Shown here one piece after another: positions 46,095 through 56,962 of a stretch of 64,000 bases of DNA (positions are counted from its first letter, which is position 1; each line of letters begins with the position of its first letter). The DNA comes from Flammula alnicola. Lineage: Eukaryota; Basidiomycota; Agaricomycetes; Agaricales; Strophariaceae. Made by a program: the position numbers and the translations under genes. Where the stretch lies: positions 1 through 64,000 of the forward strand of contig JADNRV010000081.1 of assembly GCA_015499995.1 (NCBI GenBank), written 5' to 3'. The notes below the pieces were generated by a model. The model worked only from the letters and a program-made list of their open reading frames with translations, was not told the DNA's origin and searched no databases.

Positions 46095-46856
46095 ATGTCC
46101 GCATCTACACTTCAAGTGATATGGGAGGACCGCCGACGCGTTTGGGACCTCTCCGCCTTCGACAGAGGTGCCTATCATCAAGTTGCCACCATTTGCGCAC
46201 GCTTTTCCCCCCACAAGGACATCCACTTCGCGACAATTGGGCCTGTAATGGAGGAGCACACGCACAAGGTGTTCCTCAAGCTCGCTCGAGACGAGAGGGC
46301 GAACGATGTCCTGAAGCACGAGTACGAGATGTATAATACGCATCTTATCCACCTCCAGGGAACGGTCATCCCACGCTGTTATGGGTACTTCAAAGGAAAA
46401 CATAAAGGCAAAACAGTGGGCTGCTTAGTGCTGGAAATATGTGTGCCAGACAAGCATAATTCGCTCAGCAAAGAAGAGTTCAAGTACGTGTCTATAATCG
46501 GCTGTCGCTCTGAGTAATCCGACACTAACGTGCTTATTTTAAAAAGTCGCCAGATAATGGAATGCATGTGCAAGATCCACGCCGCCGGAATCGAGCATGG
46601 AGGTCTGGGGTACGCCGACCCCCATCACTTCGTCAAGATGGGAATGTCGCCACGCATAGTCGACTTCTCCACCGCACGCAAACACTACTGCCATGGAGCC
46701 GTACCCGCAGGGCGTAACGGGCAATTGATGGGTACAGGACCTAGCTGCGCGGAACTCACTCAGCTGGAGTTATACTATGGATTGGGGTCAGGCGATGAGG
46801 TCGTGCCACCCCAGCCACGCTTGGAAGAGATCGGTCCGCATACCAGATATAGATGA
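46095..46856 (+). CDS. Kinase-like protein, probably catalytically inactive
   Basis: Two exons (46095-46483, 46547-46856) make 232 aa in frame. It contains HKVFLKLARDE (VFLK, candidate ATP-binding lysine), PRCYGYFKGKHKGKTVGCLV (hinge region), MECMCKIHAAGIEHGGLGYA (catalytic-loop position) and RIVDFSTARKHYC (DFG position). In protein kinases and the related fungal kinase-like proteins the loop is usually HGDL and the metal site DFG or DFS. Here the catalytic Asp is Gly (HGGL). The length is short for a full kinase fold. It is either a pseudokinase or a member of the small, poorly studied fungal kinase-like group; binding or scaffold roles are possible. Confidence 0.65.
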
Positions 46857-48612
46857 GTTAAGGGCCACTGCACGGCGATAAAGGTCGAGGATTTAAGTTT
46901 GGCAACGTTGACGGTCAGACATTGGAGAAAAAATCAGCATTAAATATTGTATCTCTTGCTTCTAAGCTATACTCATGACTTCACTACTATGCATACATAC
47001 ATATGTTACAGGAATACAAGCAATATGAACCATTAAAACTAGTGGGCACGGTCCTTGCTCTTTCTAGAGTCCTTGGGATAAACGAAGGATACGCCCAAAG
47101 CTATATTTATGTAAGTACGAGCAACGAGGTAAACACTCGTAGACTTTCAGTTCCCCGTTAGGAATGACTCTCTGAATCTTGGAAGAAACATGTGACGACA
47201 GGTTCAGTTGGAGATGACCTACACCTTACTTCCGCAGCATATCAGAAGCTGCTCACGACGCCTGATCAGGCGCGCAAACAGCAACAGGCAAGCAGAACGA
47301 ACGACCCGTGAGGGCAGTCGATGTTAGGTGGGAAATTCGACATGCAGCTCAGGGTTATCGGTATAACTATATGAAAAAGTCTGCACATGTCCGCATCAGA
47401 TTAGGGACTATGAGAAAAATGTGTACGTGGTGATAAGCTGATTCTCTTGAGATAACAAGGAAGGCACGACTTGCAGTGAATAGCCCCAGTCGTAGTCACT
47501 GGAATTCCACAACAACTAGAGGCGCACTATGAGATCTAAAACTCCGCATTGAGTAATCAGAAGAACTCCGCGCGTGTAGAGAAGACTGCCATACGGTCTC
47601 GTGCTCACCGTTTAAGAGCCAGAATAGTATCGTGGTCAACGAGTGGACAGACCAAAACAGTTGGGGTCAAAAACCAGCAGATTCCCCAAGGCAGCAGTCC
47701 ACGAGGAGACGGAGCCTTGCATCTAAGACAGCCATATTCCATTTCATCGACAACGATAAGGGAAGCACATCCAATGCACCCATTTTCCTCGTATACACAA
47801 CCATGTTTTATTAACCCCATTATAAGCATAAATCGCTGTCCTCCACGATACCCCAGATGTAGACGTACGCGAGACGTCTAAGGGCAGATTAACCTCACAT
47901 CGTGAGCTACATTGCGCTGAGCTGGTAGAGATAGCGCAGGATCGGCCCAGCGTCTTGTAAAGGTCGACTTCAAGAACCCAGAAGAGGACCTGTGATGAGT
48001 CTACTGCTGATCGACCATTCCAATAATGGGCACCGAGAGGCACATGCGTGAAATCCGGTGTGAAGAAGGCAGCACAACCAGAACATTCCACCCCTCAGTT
48101 GAATACCACCAGAGCATTGGAATGCTATTTCGCAGAGGCAGGACATGACAATAGAGCCGTCCGTCGATAGCAACACCCCTAGTTCGCAGATGAAAACAAT
48201 TCAGGACGGGGGCCCATCCCTCGATCTTCGAGTCGAGCTCAGTCGATAAGGAAGAAAGGGAAATGCCTGAGAAGACACAGATATTGCCAATCATCAGACA
48301 GACATATGAGAGAGCAACAGGAACCCCGTACTATAGCGAAAAACAGACCCAGAATAGCGAAGTTCGACTGCCTTTGGGAGACTAGGGTGGGTTACGATTC
48401 TGCCTGCGCATTCGTGTCATATTTGTCTCAATGGCGCTGTGACCTCCATTGTATATAGGACCAAATGTTGTCGAAATGTTGCCCGGAGTTCTCGGCCGCG
48501 GACCGTTCGCAAAGAACCGTGGCAGAAACAAGGAGTCGCTGATCTACATGTTACAAGCGTACACTCTACATATGCATTCTTTTTGTTTCTTATAACGAAC
48601 GAGACAGCTATT
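46857..48612. other. 1.75-kb stretch without a recognisable gene
   Basis: Reverse frames at 47744-48091 (115 aa) and 48001-48294 (97 aa) overlap each other and show no family signs. Nothing resembling a transposon end or RNA gene is seen. Confidence 0.4.
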
Positions 48613-50801
48613 TCAGGTATCCTGCTTCTCTATTTCAACGGTCCGGCCTTGCTCCCCTTCCCTTAGACGTTGTCGTTTGACGCGGTACCGAGGCCCGATT
48701 CTAATTGCAATGTAAACCAAAGGCAGGGCGAGCAGGGACAGGCCGCTGAGAAGGACATATGTCCAACCAATTCCAATACCGTTTATGATGAGTTGGACGA
48801 CCGAGACTAAGAGGGCGGTCAAGCAACCTCTGACAAAATTGTTCTAATTAAATTTATCTTGAGTATGGATTTTGATAAAAATCATGCACTTACGCATGCA
48901 GTAACAGACGAGCTTTGCCCTGGTACTAAATCAATATTTAAGGTCGATGTTGCGTTCATAACTCCAATAGATGCGCATCCGGCTGATACAAATCCGTAAG
49001 TAAAAACTAATTGAAGTGGTGAAGAGACTCACCGAGGAACTGAAGTATCAGCGGCACCGCAATATTAACTTTATTTTCGACGCACCAGCCGTACCCAGCG
49101 CAGCTCGCTGCCAAAGTCAAAATGTAATAGGGTGTGAGGTTGAGACGAGCCTCTCGCAGCAAAAGTAAGATAAGAATCACTTTCCGAAAGCAGAAATTCA
49201 TTCTGGAATGTGGCCCACCATTTCAAGAGGAAAGTTTCCTTCCTGAGTTATATCGAATGCAAGCACATTACTTGCATACTGTTCTCTGGCTTTTTTCTTG
49301 AACCTCTGATATTCAAAATCCAGAATACGTCCGGATAAGCAGGATCCTACGACGGTTCCGCCACCTATGGCCAAGAAACAGAATCCGACGGTCGTTTGGC
49401 TGAGGAATGGTACGCTGTTACAAACAACGAAGATAACGGTACCAGACACCGTAGAAAACAGTGAACATAATACCATTGATCGCCAACATTAGAACGACAT
49501 CGGGATTGAGGAACAGTCGAAATGGGTTTCGAGGAGTGTTCGTTTTTGGCGTCACTGACGGGTGGTCCTAACATTCTTTCGTCCAATAATTGGTATCACG
49601 GGCTGGTAAACAAGGAAAGTTCTATCGCGACCACTGTCGACGAGCGGGGGCAAAGTTTCCGGTTGAAAACTTGGAAATAAAAGACATGAATATCAAACGC
49701 TTCCAATGAGTCTAGACCCGATTAAAACTTACAGGATGATAAATAGCAAGCAAACAGATGCCGAAATGCACAAAAACCAGAAGATAGATCTGGATAACTT
49801 ATGAGTCATTAAAAATGTTACTAAGAGTGGTTTAACGAACCTCCAGCCAAGGCTTCCCGCCAGTGCGCCACCGATTACAGGGCCTATAGCCGGTCCAGAC
49901 TAATTGCCGTAAGATGTATTTTATGCGCCACGATATATCGAAACACATACTGTTGGACCAAGGGTGAATATGCCAAAAAATCCACCACGTTCAGCTCGGT
50001 TCGAGATATCGCCAATCACGCCGGCACCTAGAAGGTAACATTTAGGAATGAATTGCAACTGCCAAAAGAAATAAATCTGTCACCAATTGCAATCGTACTC
50101 GCAGACCCACAGCTTGTAAGCAGCGAAGGAGCATCAACAGCCAAAATTCTGAGGTTGGGACGAGAGCTAGGCCGATGCATGATAAAGACAAAATTAACAG
50201 ACAAGCAGCAGAAATTGGTCTTCGACCAACGTGGTCTGCAACGGGTCCCCACAACATAGGTGCTACGAACTCATCGTCAGATACGGCCTCGCGTGACATG
50301 TAATTTGGGCTAGTCCATAGACTTATGAAGGTATATTATATGGGAAGTAAGCTTTCGAGATATCGATAGCTGACTCCTCAATAAAAGACCAGCATGAGTT
50401 CGGCAGGTCGCACTTACCGATGCCTTGCAAAACTATATACATTGTGACCTGTTTGAAGACGGTGAGATTAGACAGTTGGGGAGTGCATACACCATACCGT
50501 CAGATTTATGAGCTCCGTAGATTTGTTGAATGCTATAGATAGAGTAGGTATCGCTGGGAAGTAGATGTTTGCTGTGAGTGGACTGAAATTGAACCAATGA
50601 GTCGTAGCGCTTTGACAATATCGTGGCCGTAACTTACCTGAAGAGTCCAACGAAGGCGGTGAATATGACGATGAACCATTTTTCGTTCTTCGAGAACCTG
50701 GATGAAGCTTCATCTGGCTCATTGGGAAGTTCGGGTTCGGGGGTGTTGGTCGAGACCTGGACCAATTCTTTTGCATCATGCTGATCTTGTTCGTCACTCA
50801 T
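48613..50801 (-). CDS. MFS drug:H+ antiporter-like transporter, possibly frame-broken
   Basis: The minus-strand start MSDEQDQHDAKELVQVS leads into EKWFIVIFTAFVGLF, ANIYFPAIPTLSIAFNKS, WGPVADHVGRRPIS (motif A of the major facilitator superfamily) and AGVIGDISNRAERGGFFGIF. GPAIGPVIGGALAGSLGW (motif C type) and SIFWFLCISASVCLLFIIL follow. The second half has TVGFCFLAIGGGTVVGS, TPYYILTLAASCAGYGW and LIINGIGIGWTYVLLSG. It fits the 12-helix DHA1 group that exports drugs or metabolites. The frame after IPIIGRKNVRTTRQ meets a TGA at 49552, while the expected continuation NPFRLFLNPDVVLMLAING lies in another frame; a second shift occurs near 49455. I find no intron that repairs this. Confidence 0.7.
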
Positions 50802-52399
50802 TGTGGTGGGGGATGCGAAGAACCATAGAATTACCTTGCTTTACTAGTAGTTTCAGAGTTTCCAGGATAAAGAAATGTGAGAAATGGCTATTGAAAATAA
50901 AACAAGCACATGGCGGTCGCAGACAGAACTTCGAATACTTAGCGGGACAAAGCAGGAGCTATTGCCGGAACAGGCCGAGAGGATTACTTCCTGAAAAGTC
51001 CCGACGAGTCTATAACGGGTAGGTGCATGCCGGATTCAGAAGGTACAATCACTGGCGTTCACCGTGAGTTCATAAGACGCCCGAGCAGACGTCATGCAGT
51101 AGGGATTATATTACAGCGTCAAAAAAATATAATGAAATGAGTAGTTTTGGGAGACAAGTTTACGAAGACTTGGAGCTGCAGGGAATTTCTTGTCCCCGGC
51201 AAAACGCTTGGCGCGACTCGTGTATTTTGCAGGTAGCTTTAGTAGTGAAGCGTTGGGAGCAGTAATCTCGTTCCCAGCCTCCTTTGAGTTAGAGTCTGGG
51301 AATCTCTCAATGTTTTTGTCCAGGCATATCGTTCCCGAGCGTTGTCAATGTGTTTTTGAGAATCTTCTAGATGCCTTCCAAGCCAGTTATTTTTCTTTTG
51401 CCGCATCTGGTCCTCACGGTGTTCATCTCATATTTTTGGCTGGTGGCTGAAGAACTGTCGAAGGTATGGCAATGACATAATGGCCTAATTGTTGTCACAG
51501 CTCAAACTTGAGTATGTGAAAAGCGAGCCACCTATTTTGAGGTGCCCACGTCCATAATCAAAATAATCAAAAGGTAAAATCCATGCATTCCGGTAGAGTT
51601 AGCGCGTGTAGATAATGTATATCAGAAGAAAGAAGTCAGGCCTCGCACTCTTACGGGCCAGAAATGAAGGCGACATTGAAGAGGCTGGAATCCTGATAAC
51701 GTCGCTAACTGGCGTGTTTCCCAGACTCAGAAGGGGTACATTCCAAATCAGGAGCATAGGCCGAGGAAGTTGGGCATGAGACTACGACTGCGTTAGTAGG
51801 GACTTTGCACGGCATAGGCAAAACTTCAGATCAGTGAGAGGCCCCGAGACTCATACGGTTCGCTCAGTCGGTGGGCGTCTCGGACTTCCCTAATGATGGC
51901 TCTGGCACAAAGTCAGCCAGTGCCAGCTGGTATCCGTAAGCAGTATCCAGGGTTTCGTCTTCTCACATTATCGGCACCGCTTCGGCATTCAAACTGCACA
52001 GCATCCCCGAGAAATTGACGAGGAAGGGTACCGGAGAAAGTCGTCAGCGCAGTATTCTTCTATTCATGTGCTAGTTATTTATTACGGCGAGAGGCAATCA
52101 TAGACTAACTTTCTCTGAAAGTCCATAAGCGAGAAATCATGAAATTTCTGCAAAATGCTTTTGGTAGTACACGATGTCTTGAGTTGAAAGGACGTACACG
52201 CATGTCATGTTCAGACAGGGAAGACTTCAGACTGCTGCTGGTATGCCGTTAGCGAAGTGATTCGCGCAAAGAGAAAGAGGGTGAGCACCATAGTAGAAGA
52301 GTTCGGGGTGGGCGGCCTGGGCTCTGAATTCACATGGCTTGTCCGATGGGGATCAACTGACGAATTAGTACTGGAAGACTGGGGATAGCAAGGTAGCAG
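50802..52399. other. 1.6-kb stretch without a recognisable gene
   Basis: A forward frame at 50702-51022 overlaps the start of the MFS gene and has no features. The frame at 51190-51450 is likewise featureless. No repeats or transposon ends seen. Confidence 0.4.
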
Positions 52400-53934
52400 T
52401 TAGCACGAGTTCAATCGGTGAAAGAGAGGCTTTGTGGATGTCGGCCTTACACCAGGTTCGATAGAAGTCAGGTCAGTTATGGTCGCTCGTATGTTGTCCA
52501 TGTTGTAATCTTCTGTCTTCAAGTTCCGTCCTGACAGAAGTCTGATGGATATTTCGAAATCAGTGGCGTAGACGTGTTGCTGAAGGCTCAAGGAGGACAA
52601 ACGATAGGAGAAAGGCCACGAAAAAGACTGAACAATAATACGAAGAAACATAATTAGCATGGCGAAGGAAAGGGCGTGTATGGAAACCACTCACGCTTGC
52701 AGTCTGCAAGTGACATGGCCATCCAAGCGAGACTGTGGGATGTACTATACTTGAAAAACATTCATAATATAAGCATTTACTGGTATTTTCTGAAGGACGG
52801 AACACTCACGGCAAGAAGAGAAATAGACATGACGGTGCTGTTTCATGGGGATATGAGATTAAGGGTTGCGCAACCAGAGCTTGAACAGAACTCGCCAAGT
52901 AAAGGCATTTGCTTCTAAAGCGGAAAGAAAAGGCACATAGAAAACATGAGTATCTTATTGAACTATGTGCTGTGTTTGAACAGGAATCAAACTTACGAAT
53001 TGAGATGATGATAATTCGATCCACGATCCCGGACACTCTAGACATGCAAGGCAAACAAGGAATCAATTAAACGAATTTTCGAAATTTTCAGATAGCGAGC
53101 TACCTTAAGGGTCCCTCTGACCTTCCCCTTCTCAAGAGGACGAGAGACAAACTTCCAGTAACGAGGAGGTCGGAAATCAAAGACAATGTAGCGGTCGTAA
53201 ACATTGTCCAATTCCATCCAGGCGTCCGGTGATGAAGACGGAGCATGGCTCGAAGATATAAGATGGGTCTTAAAATGGCTAATATCGCGGACGTAGCCGG
53301 TATTATCACGAATTTCGAGAGCATATGTAACCGGAAAGCAAAATAGCACTGAAACAAGGGATTGAACAGAGGAGATGTGTTGCATTGATGGGTACACACC
53401 TGCACCAGTGACGTTATCGTCACTGAGAACACTCCAGCTATGGACATGGTGAAGTGCATTTGCGAATCAGCGGACGCCACATCGGCGAAGTTTGTGACTA
53501 GACACTAAATCCAGACCCTTCATGAAAACGAGGTATATCTGACACCGAGTTAAACACTCACACTATAGACTGCCCACACCGCCAACGCGCTATGAGCGAA
53601 CTCCAAGGTCCTTCGTGATATGTAGTTGGAATACGTCTCCGGGAGTGATCTAACGGCTTCGTGGCTCACCAGACAAGAATGACCTAGCTTTTTGGATCAG
53701 GGGGCGCTTTCCGCGTTCCAAAACATCGGACTTACGAAAGATCTCAATTGCCATGGGTCGGCCGGAAAAGATCTATCGATAAGGATTTAGTCATGTCAGT
53801 AGCTAGTTAACACAGGTGCATATTGAGCAGCACCTTAGATAGTGCAAGGTTTGCAGGCAGCTGAAACCGAAGATACATGTATTCAGCACAGCACCGATGA
53901 GCAAAGGGCCGAAATGAGAATCGTAGGTACCCAT
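52400..53934 (-). CDS. DUF6534 multi-pass membrane protein (second copy)
   Basis: The start MGTYDSHFGPLLIGAVLNTC, then SCLQTLHYLRSFPADPWQLR, is the family N terminus. Following exons give EFAHSALAVWAVY, HYLVTNFADVASAD-like text, SIAGVFSVTITSLVQCYFAF with RLHMLSKFVIIPATSAILAI, and MFTTATLSLISDLLVTGSLS. VSGIVDRIIIISI is followed by a tail ending LFHRLNSC. The helix order equals that of the gene at 16791-18738, but sequence similarity between the two is low, so they are old paralogues rather than a recent duplicate. Junctions in the last third (52690-53070) are uncertain. Function unknown. Confidence 0.65.
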
Positions 53935-55591
53935 GGGTGGAAGTGGAGGATGGAAAAGGGGGAGATAATTGACAACCTCTTAAAGTTCAAGTGGGCCGAT
54001 AAAAGGGGTACAGCGTGCAGTCATAACAGACCTCGAGGACGTATGAATCTTCAGGATCAAGTGGTACCCGATTACCGTTTAATTCTCGAATTTACGCAGC
54101 ATAGATAGTTTCCCAGTTTCTGGTTCTAGATGATGTCAAGGATATGATAGAGCGAAACTGGGGAGAACATACGCATGGTAATATCGATATCATCAACGTG
54201 GATGTCTTGTGGTTTCATCACCCAGCGCGGGCATCACAAATTAACCTCCCATTGACCAAAGTTGGAGATTGGGAGTCTAGACAATACGCCTCGTTGGAAG
54301 CGTACGCTGGCATTTTGACTGCAGAGAGCCATGCCTCGTGGCAAAAGGCGCCGCAACTTCTCGACATTATCTGTCGCATTTTGATATGCCTCAGTCAGTC
54401 TCTGCCTGCTTCAGGTGAGAAAGGGAACATACCGGCATGTGCATCCACACATAGTGGTGTACAAGGCTTTCGGCGGATTGAGTCAAAGGAAGAAACACGG
54501 TATAATGTTCTTTTTACATAAAACGTTCAGGTTCATCAAACGCGTGGAATTTGACAGGGGGTTCTCGGTCAAGTCGAGGAAGGCGCTCTTCCACAACTAC
54601 TTAAGACATCTCACAGATAGATTTAATCATTCCTTGTGCAGTTCTATACGGGAGGCAAAGCACATTAAAAGATATGCAGGGTTAAGACAAGGATAGCGCA
54701 CAGCGAAGGGCGAGTTCCGATCGAATCGAATATTTATAATTGTGTGCATTCAATAACTGAAAAGAATCAGCAGGCAAGGGAAGCCGTACATCGTCGCAGT
54801 CGCCGGGAGCAGGCGAGGCGAGGGTTGGGCGAGGGAACCGACTGAGACACAGCCGAGTGTCATTGTCGAGTCACATGCAATGTTGTGATTGGAAGACACG
54901 TGTGTGGCCAAGCGCCGGTGTTCCGGCGGCTACCGTGACGTACACTTCATTTTGGACTTCAGCTCTCTTCAGCTTGTGGGTTTGCACTGCTATATATGGA
55001 TCCCCCGGTCTGCTTTCCTGATAACCTCCTTTGGGGATTTCTGGCATACTGCATCAATGTATGGAATTACTAGGTCCAGGTACGTCAGTACATGGAGTGC
55101 AAACGTCATCCTTTCAATCTTTAACTTCTCCTCTGATGTAGTTTTCCATTCTTGAGATGTAGCCATATGCATGCGGAGTGGCTTCTAACGCTGCATTCAC
55201 CTGATCCATGCACTTCAAAACTTGAAGCTTGAAGCTTGAAGTCCTGTACCAAAGTCGTTATGAGAACGGTGACTCTGTGACGCCCTGCCACGAACTAGTA
55301 CGATATCGATGTTCACCTTCCAAAAATACTGGGCGTACCTACAGTAAGTATGTGTTCCTCAATCTACGACATTGCGCGATCCGGATAAACTGACGTTCTC
55401 CTTTAAAGCCGGACCATGAAAGAAGATGATGGTATTGATATGTTTCACATGCACTATCCAAATCCTAGCGCTCTAGGTCTCCTCTAGGTCTTCTGACCGG
55501 ATGAACAGCGAGCAACAAAAGGCCATCGAACCACCCCGTCCTCAGTATATAAGCGTCAAGAAATTCTGAATATTCAGTGGCACTCGCAAAG
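53935..55591. other. Intergenic with two orphan open frames
   Basis: Forward frames at 54144-54521 (125 aa) and 54415-54696 (93 aa) overlap and show no recognisable domain. GAAGCTTGAAGCTTGAAG at about 55223 is a short tandem repeat. The last 50 nt contain the promoter of the GH17 gene. Confidence 0.4.
55546..55553 (+). promoter_or_regulatory. TATA box of the GH17 gene
   Basis: TATATAAG lies 46 nt before the ATG at 55592, a typical spacing for a strong fungal TATA promoter with a very short leader. Confidence 0.6.
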
Positions 55592-56894
55592 ATGTTTCAC
55601 ACCAAGCTCAGTCTCTTCATATTAGCTACGACCCTCGCTACACCTTCTCTAGCAACCAACCATTTTGCTGGGCTCACGGTGTCCAACAGCATTGGTGGGA
55701 CATCTACGTATACTTGTCGCACTCAAGCCCAGGTGAGGCACCTCTAAGGTCAACATGTAACTACGCTAAAGGAAAATTTCCCCGAGAAAGTGGAACCAAC
55801 TCGCGAGCGACGCGCAATCGCAGGGATTCGTGCCATCCGCATCGAGGGATTTGACTGCAATGCTTTGGATATGGTCTCGTCTGCAGCCGCAGCATTCGGA
55901 CTACAGGTCATGGCTGGTATCTATGTCGCGGTAAGTGAATGCCTCGTCTCTTGAGTCAATGCTCCTTTTGACCAGTAACCCCCCCCTTCCGATATTATAG
56001 GGTACTATCGCCGCTGGTATAACGGGTATCAAGTATGTCACATACCTCAATCGCGGCTGATATCTCTCACCTGATCTTTCTAGCAATGATGTCCAGACCT
56101 TCCGCGCCGCGTACAGTACATATGGATCAGGAAGGTATATCGGTCTAACCGTAGGAAACGAGGTTAGCAGGCCCCTTGTTCATCATACTGGGAGGAATAC
56201 TCACGACAAACGTATGCAGGTCAACGACTCTCCTGACAACATCATGGCCAAGGTCTATGACGTTCGAGGTATGGAATGACAGTAAATATCTGCGACCGCC
56301 TCTATATCTGACCGGGTGCTGTAGGTTACCTCGGGTCTGTTGGCGTGAGTACTCCCGTGTCGACGGCTCACAACTGGGTCACCATTCGTGACAACCCAAC
56401 GCTCTGCGGTGCCGACTTCGCAGGAGCAAACGCACAGTAAGTCAATAAAGCATCTGAACATGGTAAACATCTCATGGTGAGCACATGCGTATCATCACCT
56501 AGTGCGTTCTACGATGGTGGCGTGACATCCGGACAAGCCGGTGATTTTGTCTTCAAAACCGTCGACCCAGCTTTGAAGGCCGCATGCCCTGGAAAGAAGA
56601 TATATATAACAGAGTAAGATCATGCCATTAATGTCCATTCTTGGTGGCATAAACTAAACGGTTGTTAGATCTGGTTGGCCGTCGAGAGGCTCTAACAACG
56701 GCGCGGCAGTTGCTTCAGTAGCTGATGAACGAAACGCTCTGCTCAATCTCAATTGCGCCTGCCGCGACGACACCAGCATCTCCGTGTTCGCGTTCGAATA
56801 CGACGACCAGCTTTGGAAGGGAAACGACAACGAGGATAGCTTCGGCATTTTTGGAAAGATTCAACTCAACGGAGACGCTTTTGCTCCTTGTTAA
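55592..56894 (+). CDS. Secreted GH17 beta-1,3-glucanase, one apparent frame break
   Basis: The start MFHTKLSLFILATTLATPSLA is a signal peptide. Exons read FAGLTVSNSIGGTSTYTC, IRIEGFDCNALDMVSSAAA, VMAGIYVAGT, YIGLTVGNEV (acid/base Glu), NWVTIRDNPTLCGADFAGAN, AFYDGGVTSGQAGDFVFK, YITESGWPSRGS (nucleophile Glu) and SFGIFGKIQLNGDAFAPC. This is a glycoside hydrolase family 17 enzyme acting on cell-wall beta-1,3-glucan. Exon 2 (55791-55930) is 140 nt although both borders are phase 0. WNQLASDAQSQGF and RAIRIEGFD are in different frames, so one base is missing near 55827-55831 (GGATTCGTGCC). Sequencing error or a real loss are both possible. Confidence 0.8.
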
Positions 56895-56962
56895 AGATCA
56901 GAATTTCTTTCCTCAGACCCACGCTCCAAAGAAGAAACATAATTGATGTTACTCGAGTAAGA

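Noticed and set aside
47744..48294. Overlapping reverse frames of 97-115 aa
   Set aside because: They overlap each other in different frames and show no conserved motif.
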